DNA of 64,000 bases, from the NCBI RefSeq assembly GCF_032854445.1, contig NC_088298.1, forward strand, positions 6,747,504-6,811,503, written 5' to 3'. The position numbers and the translations under genes were made by a program. The notes under the pieces were generated by a model. The model did not search any database. It was not told where the DNA came from and saw nothing but the letters and a program-made list of their open reading frames with translations. Of the stretch, positions 21,700-33,069 are shown piece by piece. This stretch comes from Liolophura sinensis (lineage: Eukaryota > Mollusca > Polyplacophora > Chitonida > Chitonidae). Positions within the stretch are counted from its first letter, which is position 1, and each line of letters starts with the position of its first letter.

Positions 21700-22575
21700 A
21701 TTAGAGCAGGCAACCAAGTGGTGAAAGACTGACAGTCGTTGAATTCTACCTCTTTAACTATCTAAGGCAGCCAGGCCTTTTGACTGGGATGAAGTTCAAT
21801 CTTTTTCTAGTCAGCGTGGGAGATGTTTGCAACTTTTTAGGATGAAATGATATCTCGCCTTGGGCAAACATTCTTTATCTTCGTTCTGTTTTACAGCTTT
21901 TCATTAAGACACAAATAACATACGGTGTGCTAATTTGTATTTTGTATGTCGAAGGAGAAAAAAAGAATGACGTTTATACTGATGGCGCTTGTCATTCATC
22001 CTAAACCGTTGTCGACTAGTTTTTAGAAGTAAAGACCCGAATAATTGCCAGCCTAGCTCACATGACAAACGGTTATTTAATCTGAAATAAATGGTGCGCA
22101 TTTAACCCTGTAGCGTAGCAAAAAGTAATCTATTGAAGTAGAGAAAAAAACAGTTTTAATAGACAGCAGAAGAATTGTGCGTCCCAAATGGCAGAACGTG
22201 TCATGATCTAACACACGTGTCAACACTGTGATGTCATGTAGGCCGGTTTTTTCTGCGATGAGCTGGTTAAAACAGAACCTTAGTGATTGCGTGCAAATTG
22301 CAATTTACTCACATTGGAATATTAAGAGTTATTTACTTGCAAGTGAAACTCTCCACGCTGCTGGATTCATTTGTCCATTTGATGAAGGATTAGCGATGTA
22401 TCACGTAGTGAAGGACACATTTGAATGTGTGTGCTTTAACTGAACAGCATGCAATTGACGATGGCAGTTCTCTTTCAAACGATAGATTACCTTTGACTCC
22501 TTTGTTTGCAGATCAAGCTCAACCACTTCAGAGTATAACCTGTTGTGTGATTTTCACTTAGTATGTTACGTAGAT
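21700..22575. other. No confident gene
   Basis: Frames at 21904..22101 (-) and 22228..22443 (+) lack recognisable domains and splice context. Confidence 0.4.
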
Positions 22576-22577
22576 CC

Positions 22578-22682
22578 TCCGGTCTCTGCTCGGTTTTCTG
22601 TTCACGATAACGCTGGCTGCGTCGTATAAGTGAAATATTCTTGAGTGCAGCGTAAAACACACATCAAATAAATAAATAAATG
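22578..22682 (+). mobile_element. SINE 3'-end fragment
   Basis: CCGGTCTCTGCTCGGTTTTC, GCGTCGTATAAGTGAAATAT, TCAAATAAATAAATAAATGA tail. Confidence 0.8.
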
Positions 22683-22689
22683 AGATGAA

Positions 22690-23530
22690 ATACTTTTTCT
22701 AATTCATAATATTAAACTCCAAAATTTCGATTTTGACACCAAGAACTATTTTGCTGAATTACGTATCGAACATATGCTTGTTTGCTCTTAGTTAGAGCAT
22801 TTTCAATATTTCTCATGTACGGAATGACAATGCATACGAGATTATGTTACCATAACAGCAAAATGCATCACATATGTGTTTCGCAGAGGCAAAAGATGGT
22901 AATACCGTAAGTATTTGTGGGTAACGTAAACTAAACATATCGAGGATCTGTGTCATTTTATGTGGAAATTTGTTCATTTTACATTGGAAACCATGTCGTG
23001 GGAATTTATAGTCATGGTTTACATAGTTGTTGTATTGACGGCATGAACGACCGACAAATGACAACATATGTATAAAACTACCGAAACGTCCATTTTTGAT
23101 TTAAAGAAGAGATTTCAAATTTTTTTCAATTTCTATATTTTGATTTAAATGAATATTTTTCAGGCAAAATTTTGGTGATTTATTTTACAATAAATCGGCA
23201 AACCGTTTTTAGATGAACAATTGAACAAATAAATAAAAAGTTGTAAAGGAATCAAATGGTGGAAGAGGGGTGATTAACACGTATTTTACTGAATATTTTC
23301 GTCCATTACTTAAAACAATTAATTACAACTTATGTAATTCTGATGTGAAAAACCATTACCATCTTCATTTTCATTTGTGAAAGGATAGGCATGTTTTACG
23401 TAATATTACGCGACTGTTTCAGTGTTTCACTTTTTAGCCAACATACATTGGACAACCATGAGTAAATAGTGGTCATATCTTAGAATTAATCATTGGTCAG
23501 CTTGGTGTTTTTTTTGCTCGTTTGGCTTTC
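22690..23530. other. No gene seen, AT-rich
   Basis: No repeats of the named families. The last 30 bases (TTTTTTTTGCTCGTTTGGCT and following) are a very good splice-acceptor tract for the exon candidate at 23533. Confidence 0.45.
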
Positions 23531-23532
23531 AG

Positions 23533-23631
23533 ATTGAGAGAAACGTCAATGGTCTTGAGTCTCCACAAGTTATCGTTGACCAAAATCAGCAAATCAACAC
23601 AAACAGTGCTTGCAGTGCTGCACAGCATTGA
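23533..23631 (+). CDS. Candidate terminal exon, unrecognised gene
   Basis: The acceptor GTTTGGCTTTCAG, with a T-run upstream, is followed by 32 in-frame codons ending TGA. The peptide contains ERNVNGLESPQVIVDQ and NSACSAAQH; it is polar and asparagine/glutamine-rich. It could be the C-terminal tail of a membrane or secreted protein, but that is a guess. There is no AATAAA close by; the nearest is in the tail of the SINE at 23775..24030, whose orientation would allow it to supply the polyadenylation site. Upstream exons are not identified. A chance frame of 32 codons is not rare, so this rests mainly on the acceptor. Confidence 0.35.
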   Translation: MERNVNGLESPQVIVDQNQQINTNSACSAAQH

Positions 23632-23774
23632 ATATATGCGCTCTAGTTTGGGAAGGTGTAATTTCCATGCAGCTTATACTATCAGTTTGGGTTTCATCTA
23701 CCGCCTCGTGCGTGTGTGAAAATACGGCAACAGAGTACATAATAAGCGGCATCTTCAACAGCTCGGCGGAGCGT

Positions 23775-24030
23775 TGCGTTACCGAGGCGGTTAGCATGCC
23801 AGCGCGTGCCTATGGCCCAGGAGCCTCTCATCAATGCAGTCGCTGTGGATTCAAATCTAGTTTATGCTAACTACCTCTCCGGCAGTACGTAGGAAGGTCT
23901 GTCAGCAGCCTGAGGATGATCGTGGGTTTCCTCCGGGCCCTTCTCGGTTTCCTCCTACCATAATACTAGCCGCTGAAATATTCTTGAATGCGGTATAAAA
24001 TACCAATCAAATGCATAAATAAATCAACAG
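23775..24030 (+). mobile_element. tRNA-derived SINE, near full length
   Basis: Plus copy: CCCAGGAGCCTCTCATCAAT, GTCGCTGTGGATTCAAATC, CTGAGGATGATCGTGGGTTT, CCATAATACTAGCCG, AATACCAATCAAATGCATAA. The CGTCGTATAAG block is deleted. Confidence 0.85.
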
Positions 24031-24034
24031 CGCG

Positions 24035-24835
24035 GCTGCATATACAGTGGCATAGCTCATTTGAAATTTGCACAGAAAAGGTCAACTTTCAACTGACTCC
24101 ATCGGTATTTATATTTCTTGGACTGATAAAAAAAACTTGAGTGGTTCTTGTCTCGAGATTTAGATCATTTCAAAAATGAGATGCGGATAGGAGGAATGAA
24201 TTTAGTGGATAGCTAGGAAGCGTAATATCTGAAATTATCACTGAGCAAATCGCCAACAAAATTTAACCATACAGCCAGGTGGGGAAGAGTGACTTCCATA
24301 TTAATATTTGTAACAAATATTGTTACAATTACATATATAACATGATGACATTACTTCTCAAAGGTGAAAGGGATACAGAATCTATTTTGATTGGCTGGTG
24401 TGAGAAATAGTATATTTCTATAGTATATGCTGGTATATGAAAGTCTGTTTCGACTGATATATTCAGAAACAACGGCAACATATCGTTTGTGATGACCTAA
24501 CCCGTTACAGTGCACTGATACCAAACAATTCCTTTCCAATGTATTGACTTTCAACTTATTGCTGTCCGCTCATTGAATCATTCCAAAATAGCATGGTATC
24601 CGGGTTGATAAGAAATAAAGCACCCTGGCCATGTCCCTAATTGTTCTCAGTAGAGATGTTCTGAGAGTGCTTATTGTAAACACGTGTTGGTTCCGTCTGA
24701 TTCCAAGGTTAAATGACTGATGATGTAACGAAAGATACTACTTGCGATAGGTGGAGAATAATGTCTGTCTGACCATGCGTCGTCAGTGACCGGAAAGGAG
24801 ATTACCATAAGAAATAACAGTGATTGTTGAATTAT
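24035..24835. other. No confident gene
   Basis: Minus frames at 24351..24554 and 24671..24919 show no recognised domain. The second runs into family B sequence. Confidence 0.4.
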
Positions 24836-24839
24836 ACCG

Positions 24840-25145
24840 CCACGTTGGATACGTGAACAGTAGCAATCAAAGCTCAACGGACATACATATTTTGTTATCG
24901 ACAACTGATATTCTAGCATGGTACACTATTTGATTACTGATTTCACTCAGTCGCTTACATCACTGAAAACTGTTGCTCTTCTTTGCGTGGCTCCGTCCTG
25001 TTTTCGTACTTTATATCCTTTCTTACTTCTTTGGTGGTTTGTGTTATACGTCTTTTTTTGGGAATTGGCCTTGCAATTAATGACCTGTAACGTCCTTATT
25101 GTTTGACGGCTGGTTTACGAATCTCTGTTTTGACGCATAGATTGC
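24840..25145 (+). repeat. Family B 3' region
   Basis: CGCCACGTTGGATACG, AGCAATCAAAGCTCAACGGA, ATTTTGTTATCGACAACTGA, TTGCAATTAATGACCTGTAA, TTTGACGCATAGATTGCAGG. The RT part is absent. Confidence 0.8.
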
Positions 25146-25149
25146 AGGC

Positions 25150-25435
25150 ACCAATAATTCACTAGTCTCATTCTAGACCAGTAACGTCCTGTTGCAGTTG
25201 CAGTTAGTATCACTGCACATTTTTTTCACCTAATTCGGTTGAAGCATTGGTGCTAGTGGGAGTGTAATTTGCTACTATTTATGCATTTACATGAACAGTT
25301 AGAATAAATCCCTCAGTGAGATAAATTGACAAGAGACCATATTTACCGGCTACGTGTGACCATTTGCCAGTTAGCCCACTGTCGTTGTCGATCAGGTCTT
25401 ACTCTCTATGTTATATGTCTTTAATTATGATGTAC
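25150..25435 (+). repeat. Family A dispersed element
   Basis: TCTAGACCAGTAACGTCCTG, TTACATGAACAGTTAGAATA, AATTGACAAGAGACCATATT, TACGTGTGACCATTTGCCAG. It abuts family B. Confidence 0.85.
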
Positions 25436-25439
25436 TGAT

Positions 25440-26065
25440 GATTAACTACTCCTACCTAGTTTACACCAACGGAAAAAAAATCACCATTCAGATATTACTT
25501 TTAGATAAGGGTCTTAATAAATTATATTGTGCCAGATGATAGTTATGAACTATCGACTCCTATCTATTCTCAGGTTTGTAACTAAAGTACGCATATATAT
25601 AACATATATAACATTTCCTTACTATCATTCAGAGGAAATGACAATTTTTCGAAGTAATCGACCACAGTATTCAATAATGGATTTTTCTCTTAATAGATTT
25701 TTGTCGTGTCAACAAATACATCGACTTGTGACTGGAGAGAGCGAGAAAAAAAGATTCGGTTGGGATTAAGCTTTATATGATAGATCATGTATTTCCCAGA
25801 GGAGCGCCATATGATCAGTGTAATTTTCTTTTAACAGAAATCTCATCCTTCTCTCAAGAGATTTAAGGCCGACCAGATTCCAACGGGTTGCTTTCCACCT
25901 TGCAAAAACAACTAAACCTCTCATATCTTATCTGCGGTGGTTCTTATATTTCGACGTATTTCCCACCAGATTCAAAGAAAGGGGTGAGTAGAAAATACGG
26001 GTATCACCAGTTGGTATATCGATCAGATGTATGGGATCAGACGGATCTGCCTGTAATACGTCACA
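25440..26065 (+). other. No confident gene; one acceptor-preceded frame
   Basis: A TTACTATCATTCAG acceptor-like site is followed by a frame to 25769 whose end reads HRLVTGESEKKRFGWD before TAA. It may be a terminal exon, but nothing else supports it. Confidence 0.25.
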
Positions 26066-26067
26066 CA

Positions 26068-26412
26068 GGGGACTTAGGTGACACATGTGACACAGGTGAC
26101 ACAGGGTAGACAACATAGGTCCCATTAAAATCAGACCAGAATAGTCGGGCTCTATCAAACCGACTCGGTTACTCTCGGTTTCAGTCGGGCACACTCAGCC
26201 AGAGTCGGTCCCACTCGGTGTTATTCAGAACCACATGGTTCATTCGAGCTTACTCGTTCTCAGTCAAACAAACTCAACCTCAGTCGAACCCATTGGTTCT
26301 CACTCGGACCTGTTCGGTCTCGATCGGACCCTCTCGGTATCTGTCGGACCCACTCGGTCTCAGTCCGAAACACACGGTCTCAGTCGAATACATTTGGTTT
26401 CATTCGGACCTG
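26068..26412. repeat. 20-bp tandem repeat, about 13 copies, preceded by a 12-bp repeat
   Basis: Bases 26068-26105 contain GTGACACA(T/G)GTGACACAGG-type units. From about 26130 the unit is CACTCGGTCTCAGTCGGACC with 10-30% divergence. Open frames on both strands (77-88 codons) are repeat translations. Confidence 0.8.
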
Positions 26413-26414
26413 CT

Positions 26415-27055
26415 ATCAGGAAGAGAACTGTCAGAAAATATCTCGCCAAAGTCTATATAGAATATTGAGTCAATCAGATTACCCAACCATCGCTCCCCGT
26501 TCTGAATCAAATCAAAGAGAACCAGTGTGATTACGAGACATCCTTCCCAAAAATCTGGCCAGATCCACAGCATTTTGAGAGATCTTGGTCACAGATTAGC
26601 GGAAGGCATGTCACGTGGTATCTCTTCACTCTTACCGGTACTTATTTTTAAGCTTATATACCAAACGATCCTAAGATACAAAATCAGAAGACATATATAG
26701 CAGGAAGTAGCCGATTCCACAAAGCCGTTTATGACTTAAGTCAAAATTTAAAACCTCTTCACAATGATCGTTTTTTTTTTGTACTGAGAGTTGAAATTTA
26801 GACACATTTGTCTTATGGTAACATTGATAAGTTGGAAAATTTTATAATTTCTAAAGCCGAAAAATAATCTGTAAGATGGCATTTTTGGTAATTTGGCTTT
26901 GGATTTCTGTCAATCTCAATCACACTTTATAGGCTCCGACCATTCTAGAAAGGAACCGTCTGATTGTTCAGATGGGCAGTGAAGGCACAAAGACATCGTG
27001 GAGCCAAATTACACTCTCTAGGCTCAAGAGCGTTAAATGATTGCAGTGTTCAACT
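26415..27055. other. No gene seen
   Basis: AT-rich with a T-run near 26770-26780. Confidence 0.45.
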
Positions 27056-27059
27056 CCAT

Positions 27060-27290
27060 CGCAGTACAGGTACCATTTGTTAAGCTTTCAAATCCTTATC
27101 ATCGAAACGTCACTGGCAACATCGTATGGATCTAAGCGTCATTCGTATACCAGCCATCAGCAAAAAAGCACCTTCCAAGTCAATAATTCCAAGTGAATAA
27201 TTCCAAAACAACGTTACACAACAACCAGAGAATTCAAGAAGTTCAAAATCAAGACGAATTCATACAAAAAGAAGCTGTCTGCGGCTGGAA
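27060..27290 (-). repeat. Family B 3' region, fragment
   Basis: CATTCGTATACCAGCCATCA, GCACCTTCCAAGTC and ATTCATACAAAAAGAAGC correspond in reverse to the GACGGCTGGTATACGAATG and TTCTCTTTGCATGA blocks. Confidence 0.6.
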
Positions 27291-27504
27291 AGGCATCCCT
27301 TATTTAAGATAATATTGACGTTGTGACTTATTGTTAATCCATGACTAATCTTTTTTAGTTGGCACATGGTACTTTACACAACAATTTACATATATATCAT
27401 GAAGGCAAAGACATATATAGTATTGTCTAAACCTATGATTAACTATTAGACGTCTGCCCGTTGTCTAATAAATCATCCAAATGACGCCCATCCTGAAACC
27501 ATCA

Positions 27505-28830
27505 GGCAGGGCTGGGACAACAACGAGGGGTAAGGGTAGTGGTGGCCAGGTAGAGCTGGGGCGACAATCTAGGGGTAGGGGTAGTGATGGTGAGTTAGGG
27601 CTGGGACAACAACGAGGGGTAGGGGTAGTGGTGGCGAGGTAGGGTTGGGACGACAATCTAGGGGTAGGGGTAGTGGTGGCGACGTAGGGTTGGGACGACA
27701 ATCTAGCGGTAGGGCGAGGTAGGGTTGGGACAACAACAAGGGGTAGTGATGGCGAGTTAGGGTTGGGACAACAACTAGGGGTAGGGGTAGTGATGGCGAC
27801 GTAGGGTTGGGACAACAATCTAGCGGTAGGGCGAGGTAGGGTTGGGACAACAACGAGGGGTAGTGATGGCGAGTTAGGGTTGGGACAACAACTAGGGGTA
27901 GGGGTAGTGATGGCGAGGTAGGGTTGGGACAACGAGGTGTAGGGATAGTGATGGCGAGTTAGGGTTGGGACAACAACGAGGTGTAGGGGTAGTGATGGCG
28001 AGGTAGGGTTGGAATAACAACGAGGGTAAGGATAGTGGCGGCGAGTTAGGGTTGTCTAGGTGATGGTTTCAGGATCAGGCGAATGAAGGGTTTTGACAAC
28101 AACGAAGGGTAGGGGTATTGATGGCGAGGCAGGGTTGGGACAACAACGAGGGGTAGGGGTAGTGGTGGCGAGGAAGGGTTGGGACAGCAACGAGGGGTAG
28201 AGGTAGTGATGGCGAAGTAGAGTTGAGACAACAACGAGGGGTAGGGGTATTGATGGCGAGGCAGGGTTGGGACAACAACGAGGTTAAGGGGTAGTGATGG
28301 CGAGTTAGGGTTGGGACAACAACGAGGGGTAGGGGTATTGATGGCGAGGCAGGGTTGGGACAACAACGAGGGTAAGGGGTAGTGATGGTGAGTTAGGGTT
28401 GGGACAACAACGAGGGGTAGGGGTAGTGATGGCGAGTTAGGGTTGGGACAACAACGAGGGGTAGAGGTAGTGATGGCGAGGCAGGGTTGGGACAACAACG
28501 AGGGGTAGGGGTAGTGATGGCGAGGCAGGGTTGGGACAACAACGAGGTTAAGGGGTAGTGATGGCGAGTTAGGGTTGGGACAACAACGAAGGGTAGGGGT
28601 ATTGATGGCGAGGCAGGGTTGGGACAACAAAGAGGATAAGGGGTAGTGATGGCGAGTTAGGGTTGGGACAACAACGAGGGTAAGGGGTAGTGATGGCGAG
28701 TTAGGGTTGGGACAACAACGAGGGGTAGGTGTAGTGATGGAGGCAGGGTTGGGACAACAACGAGGGTAAGGGTAGTGGCGGCGAGTTAGGGTTGTCTAGG
28801 TGATGGTTTCAGGATCAGGCGAATGAAAAC
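27505..28830. repeat. 44-bp G-rich minisatellite, about 29 copies
   Basis: On the plus strand the unit contains GAGTTAGGGTTGGGACAACA and ACGAGGGGTAGGGGTAGTGA. Four or more G-runs fall within 30 bases, so G-quadruplex potential is high. A unique 37-bp segment (GTTGTCTAGGTGATGGTTTC and following) occurs at 28051 and again at 28791, exactly 740 bp apart, marking a higher-order duplication. Its ATCCTGAAACCATCA core recurs inverted at 27491. Proline-rich frames of 94-194 codons on the minus strand are repeat translations. Confidence 0.93.
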
Positions 28831-28831
28831 A

Positions 28832-29295
28832 ACTGGTTTCACAAGTACTATTGCTACCCTTGTCTCTGAGTTTCAGCCAGCTGTTACGTTTACTGGAGCT
28901 ATAGCGAAAGTAGCCAGATCCAAGTACATGCATGCATATATATGTACACGGTTTTTTAGCGCTTTAATCAACAGAGCAGCGTAGCAGAACATAAGTTGAT
29001 TCCATCTGTATGATTGTCGATAAACCCTCTGATGGATTCTAGTTAAAATATAGAAGGAAGCGGACTGATATAAGAGAGTTTGTCTAGTGCGTCTGATGCA
29101 CGTTTGGACATGAATTCAACATTGATTACGATATCTTCTGCTTGTGCCACAGTAGTTATATCAATATCGTATATGAAGGTCAGCATATTGTAGGTCAATA
29201 CCAAATGTGCTACACGCTACATGTGCCCCGTCAAACACCAAATGTCCAGCATGAAGCAACTGCCTTGTAAACTACATCTACATGGATGTCATGTG
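28832..29295. other. No gene seen
   Basis: No exon-like segment. ATGCATGCATATATATGT near 28928 is a short alternating run. Confidence 0.45.
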
Positions 29296-29299
29296 AAAG

Positions 29300-29655
29300 G
29301 CCTAGTGCGGCATAATATAAAGGATTCACATTGGTGAATGAAACTAGAAGATCAGCGGCGACAGTGTGATAACTGGCAAATTGTCACATGTAACCTAAGA
29401 AATCCGGCCTTTTGTCACTTTACCTCAGTTACGGTCTTATTCTAACTGTTCGCTTAAATGCTTAAACGGTAACAACTTGCTCACCCCCTAGCACCATGGT
29501 TTAAGTAAAATTGGGTAAAAAATACCACAGTGATTTTAATTGCAATTTATTAAACATCAGTATTCTTGAATACGGCGTAAAACACTTATCAAATAAATAT
29601 ATAAATAAATAAATAAATTAAATGTCACTGGTCTAGAATTACTCAGAATGCACAT
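29300..29655 (-). repeat. Family A element with nested SINE tail
   Basis: GGCGACAGTGTGATAACTGG, CAAATTGTCACATGTAACC, ATTCTAACTGTTCGCTTAAA, TAGCACCATGGTTTAAG. The element continues after the SINE scrap with CACTGGTCTAGAATTACTCA. Confidence 0.8.
29568..29626 (+). mobile_element. SINE 3' end nested in family A
   Basis: Only the last 30 bp of the SINE (ATTCTTGAATACGGCGTAAA) plus an AAATAAATAAATAAATT tail: an extreme 5' truncation. Confidence 0.8.
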
Positions 29656-29719
29656 TCAGTAAACAGTGAGATGAAAACAATGTTACAAGGCACTTTGGGT
29701 GCTACGCACATTTATGACG

Positions 29720-29902
29720 GAAAACCGTGCTACAAATTTTATGGTGGGAGGCCGCCGGGCTCGAAAACCCAAGATCATCGACAGGTTGCTGACAGACCTT
29801 CCCAAGTACGACCGGGGATGAAGCCAGCGTTGGCATTGGTGAGAGGCTTCTGGGTCATTGCGCTGCGATAGCGCACTAACTACTTGACCACGGAGGCGAT
29901 GT
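29720..29902 (-). mobile_element. SINE, 5' two-thirds
   Basis: TTTATGGTGGGAGGCCGCCG, CAGGTTGCTGACAGACCTTC, GAGAGGCTTCTGGGTCATTG, GACCACGGAGGCG head. Confidence 0.8.
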
Positions 29903-29929
29903 TTGTACAGTAAATACGACACGGTACAT

Positions 29930-30340
29930 CATCTTGACTAAATCTAGCACTTATCGGCATGTAATTTGTTGCCATTAATACATTTATATGAAGAGGTAGA
30001 ATAAACCCCTCACTTAGATAAACTGAAAAGAAGCCATATTTCCTCGGTAACATGTGGTCATTTGCCAGCTATCACACTGTCGTCGATATTCTGCTTTTAC
30101 TCTCTTTTCTGTTCGTCTATATGTAAAATGTTTGTTACGTCTGGCGTCAACTGTGAGTTTGGGAAAAGGAGCCAGATGGTATGGTGATGCGCGTATGAAA
30201 TAACCGCTTCTATCGACCAGCATTGGTGTCGGGATACAAACAAAACCAAGCTACCAATTTCTTCTCTCTTCCGTATATGTTTAATGTATGAGATGAATGC
30301 ACTGATGCATGCTACCTGTGGAGATAAAAATTGACACAAG
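29930..30340 (+). repeat. Family A element, possibly extended
   Basis: ATATGAAGAGGTAGAATAAA, CAGCTATCACACTGTCGTCG, TTTTACTCTCTTTTCTG, then 200 bp not seen in the other copies. The two minus-strand frames (30014..30223, 30097..30339) overlap this and I give them no gene call, although the second follows an acceptor-like TTTTTATCTCCACAG. Confidence 0.55.
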
Positions 30341-30479
30341 TAGCCTACAAAGCTGGCAGCTGCTTGCCATTGTGTCGGCGGCTTAATGGCAGTAAACGCT
30401 CACAGACTCGTTAAGATGACTTCCATGAAGAGCAATGTAGCACATGAAATGGGCTAAAACAGAGCTAGAATTCTCAGTT

Positions 30480-30930
30480 GCTTGTCATAGGCCGGTGGTT
30501 TGCTACGCGAACTGCAGTTTGGGAGACACACGAAGCCGTAATCTTCATTATCGGAAACCGGCTTCACCGGGATAAACGTCCGACCTGTTGCAAGTTACTT
30601 ACCAACTTTCTTACATGTCACGTATGCATATATGCACCCTACACTGGTGGAAGACAAGTGGTATTCCGCACCATATATGTCCAAACGATTGACATCTATG
30701 CGCCGAAAAAGATATTCATACACCAGCCGTCAACCAAAATGGATGTTCCAGGCTTACAAATTGCAAGGCCAAATCCCCAAACCACATTCAACACAAACCA
30801 GCAACTAAAAGTATGTAAAGTCCGAAATAAGCACGGATTCATGCAAAGGGAAGCACATTTTAAAGATAAGCACCTTAAGTGTTCGGGAACGGCCTGCTCC
30901 TCCGCTGGAGTGCTTTGAAGTCTAACTGCA
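30480..30930 (-). repeat. SINE2 scrap followed by family B 3' region
   Basis: CATAGGCCGGTGGTTTGCTA (30485) resembles SINE2. From 30680, ATTGACATCTATGCGCCGAA, CACCAGCCGTCAACCAAAAT, GGATGTTCCAGG and ATTCATGCAAAGGGAAGC are family B in reverse. The 146-codon plus frame 30478..30918 is antisense to these and not a gene. Confidence 0.65.
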
Positions 30931-30934
30931 AGAC

Positions 30935-33060
30935 AGAAAGTGATTACGATACTACATGTATGAATGGGACAGTGAACGGCTACACCTGGGAATCGCCGAT
31001 TTTCACCTCGGCAGTAGGAGACCGCCGAAATCAGTACTGAAACGAGTGGCTCTTAAGATATTAAAAATGGTTCTAAAACGGTTCTCATACAACAATAACG
31101 TACGTTTGAAATAACTAAACTTGGTAATTCCCTTCCGGTGTTATTTTTTAAACATATGACTTTGTTGGGGTTTGAACCAACGAGTGTTGGGATGATACCC
31201 ACTCAACAAAGCGAAAATTTCCGATGACTCTGGTGTAGACAACCAGTGCATCCTACGTTGTTATCGGAAAAGAGAAAGACGCGTCAACGAAAGCCTTGCG
31301 GCAGAGAGCAGAGAAGTAGACTGTGGAATATCAAGAACGTTATGCGAGTTCCGTGACAGAATTGTTACCTGAACGCCATTTTACGCCAGATAGCAAGTGG
31401 TTGTTAGCGACTACACACCATGCTCTTTATGTTCGCTTTTCATCATTACTATACCACTAGTATGATTCATTATAAATTTACAAGTTACAATCACGATTTG
31501 ACTAATTTGACTCGTACCCAAAGGTGGCCTGAGTAAATGGACAACGTACTGGTCAATAACTTTTTTGCCTTCATTGTCAAAAGAGTTCTACATCATAATG
31601 GTTCAGCAGCTAACAACAACATCAGGTGAAAAAAATGCGCGTAACATATTTTTGAGATAATTACATTGCACATGTTTGCAACCCGAGTCGAAAAATACTA
31701 CGTAACAGTCTACCTGAGGCAAACATTTGTACTTAGTGTTAATTTTGGGGCGACTGTCAATATTTATAACAGGTTCGACCCGATTGTACGATACAACTAC
31801 TGTATATTATAATCCCGTCGTTCTAGAGGGTATCGATGGTAAGATAAGGCTATGATCCAAATTTTAATACTTTATAACCAGCTTAGGCTTACGACCTCTT
31901 TGTTGATTTCGGTTGACCCCTGGATTCATACTATGTTGCAACCGCGATGTTAAAGCCTAAATAAAGAATTGAATCTATTGTATGGAGAATCGGTCGTGAT
32001 ATTCCGGAAATAAAAGTATAAAAACAGGAAACAATAAAAAAAATCAAGCTGTAAATCTGCCAAGTACAATATGCTGGTTGGAGAAAAATCCCAAATATAT
32101 TGTCAGCGTCTAAAACGACACATTGTCGAGACAGTTCATTTCTTCATAAATATCAGAGATAAATTATTCAGCATTTTGAAGTGTTACATTGTTATATCAT
32201 AGAAAATAGTTACAAAGTGAGTTAATTGGATCCAGAAGCATGTAAACAACATTACAACAGCTGAAAATACATATTCTTCAAAACTGTTGATTTTTTAATA
32301 GCTTAAATATTATATGGACAAGAAAGATGATTTTTTTTCGTATTATGTACTCAGACATTCTCGCGAGCCAACATCGTAGGCAGCCATGTAATACTTTTTA
32401 GACACTTTCGTCTTTCTCAGAAACGATTCATTTTGACTCACATCATTGCCATGGGCAACAACACTCGGAATCATTTAAAACCTGCACCTGAGGGGAGAAT
32501 TCGAAAATTGATTCATTAATCAACGAAAAAAAAGCAGCTTATAAAATGTAAAAACAATTTACGAAAGGGATCAAAGACGATTCTGTCCAGGCAACGTCTG
32601 GGGAGGAATTCCGAATTCAACCCGTTATGTCACGCGATGAGACTTTCGGTGCTAAACAGAGGTTTAAATCACAAAACGTGTGTTCTACTTTTGGAATATT
32701 ACAATTTAGGTCCTGGAAACGCGATTCTTGGGCTGCACTCAAGCAAGCAGCCTTCACTTGCCTCAGGCTAAATTTTAGAGTAATAGAATGGGGAGAAAAT
32801 ACACTGCATGGTTTTACTGGCAAGTATTATTTTACTCCTTCGATGCCAAAGATTATCTGTCTGGAACGTTACGTCTGAAACCTTTTAAGTTTCTTGGGTA
32901 TTCATTCTGGTTATTGGTGAAAAACGTGTTATGATGTGTCGCGTGTCGCTATGCCCGTGTACTGTATGACAACATCTTTATAATGACATGCCACTAGATC
33001 GCTGTTAGTTAGCAATCTTCAATCTATGAACTAGCCTTCATACATATGCAGAGTGTAAAA
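30935..33060. other. Longest repeat-poor stretch; no gene seen
   Basis: No copies of the named repeats. Overlapping frames on both strands at 32617..32878 (83 and 68 codons) are not supported by splice sites. A 52-base element at 31149-31200 starts CTTTGTTG and ends CAACAAAG, with GGTTCAAACC on the minus strand. Confidence 0.45.
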
Positions 33061-33069
33061 TTATACATA

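Noticed and set aside
28046-28630. 194-codon proline-rich minus frame, and 155 codons at 27465..27932
   Set aside because: Translation of the 44-bp G-rich array; no start context, no conservation of frame across the array.
30478-30918. 146-codon plus frame
   Set aside because: Antisense to a family B 3' region and SINE2 scrap, both recognisable by sequence.
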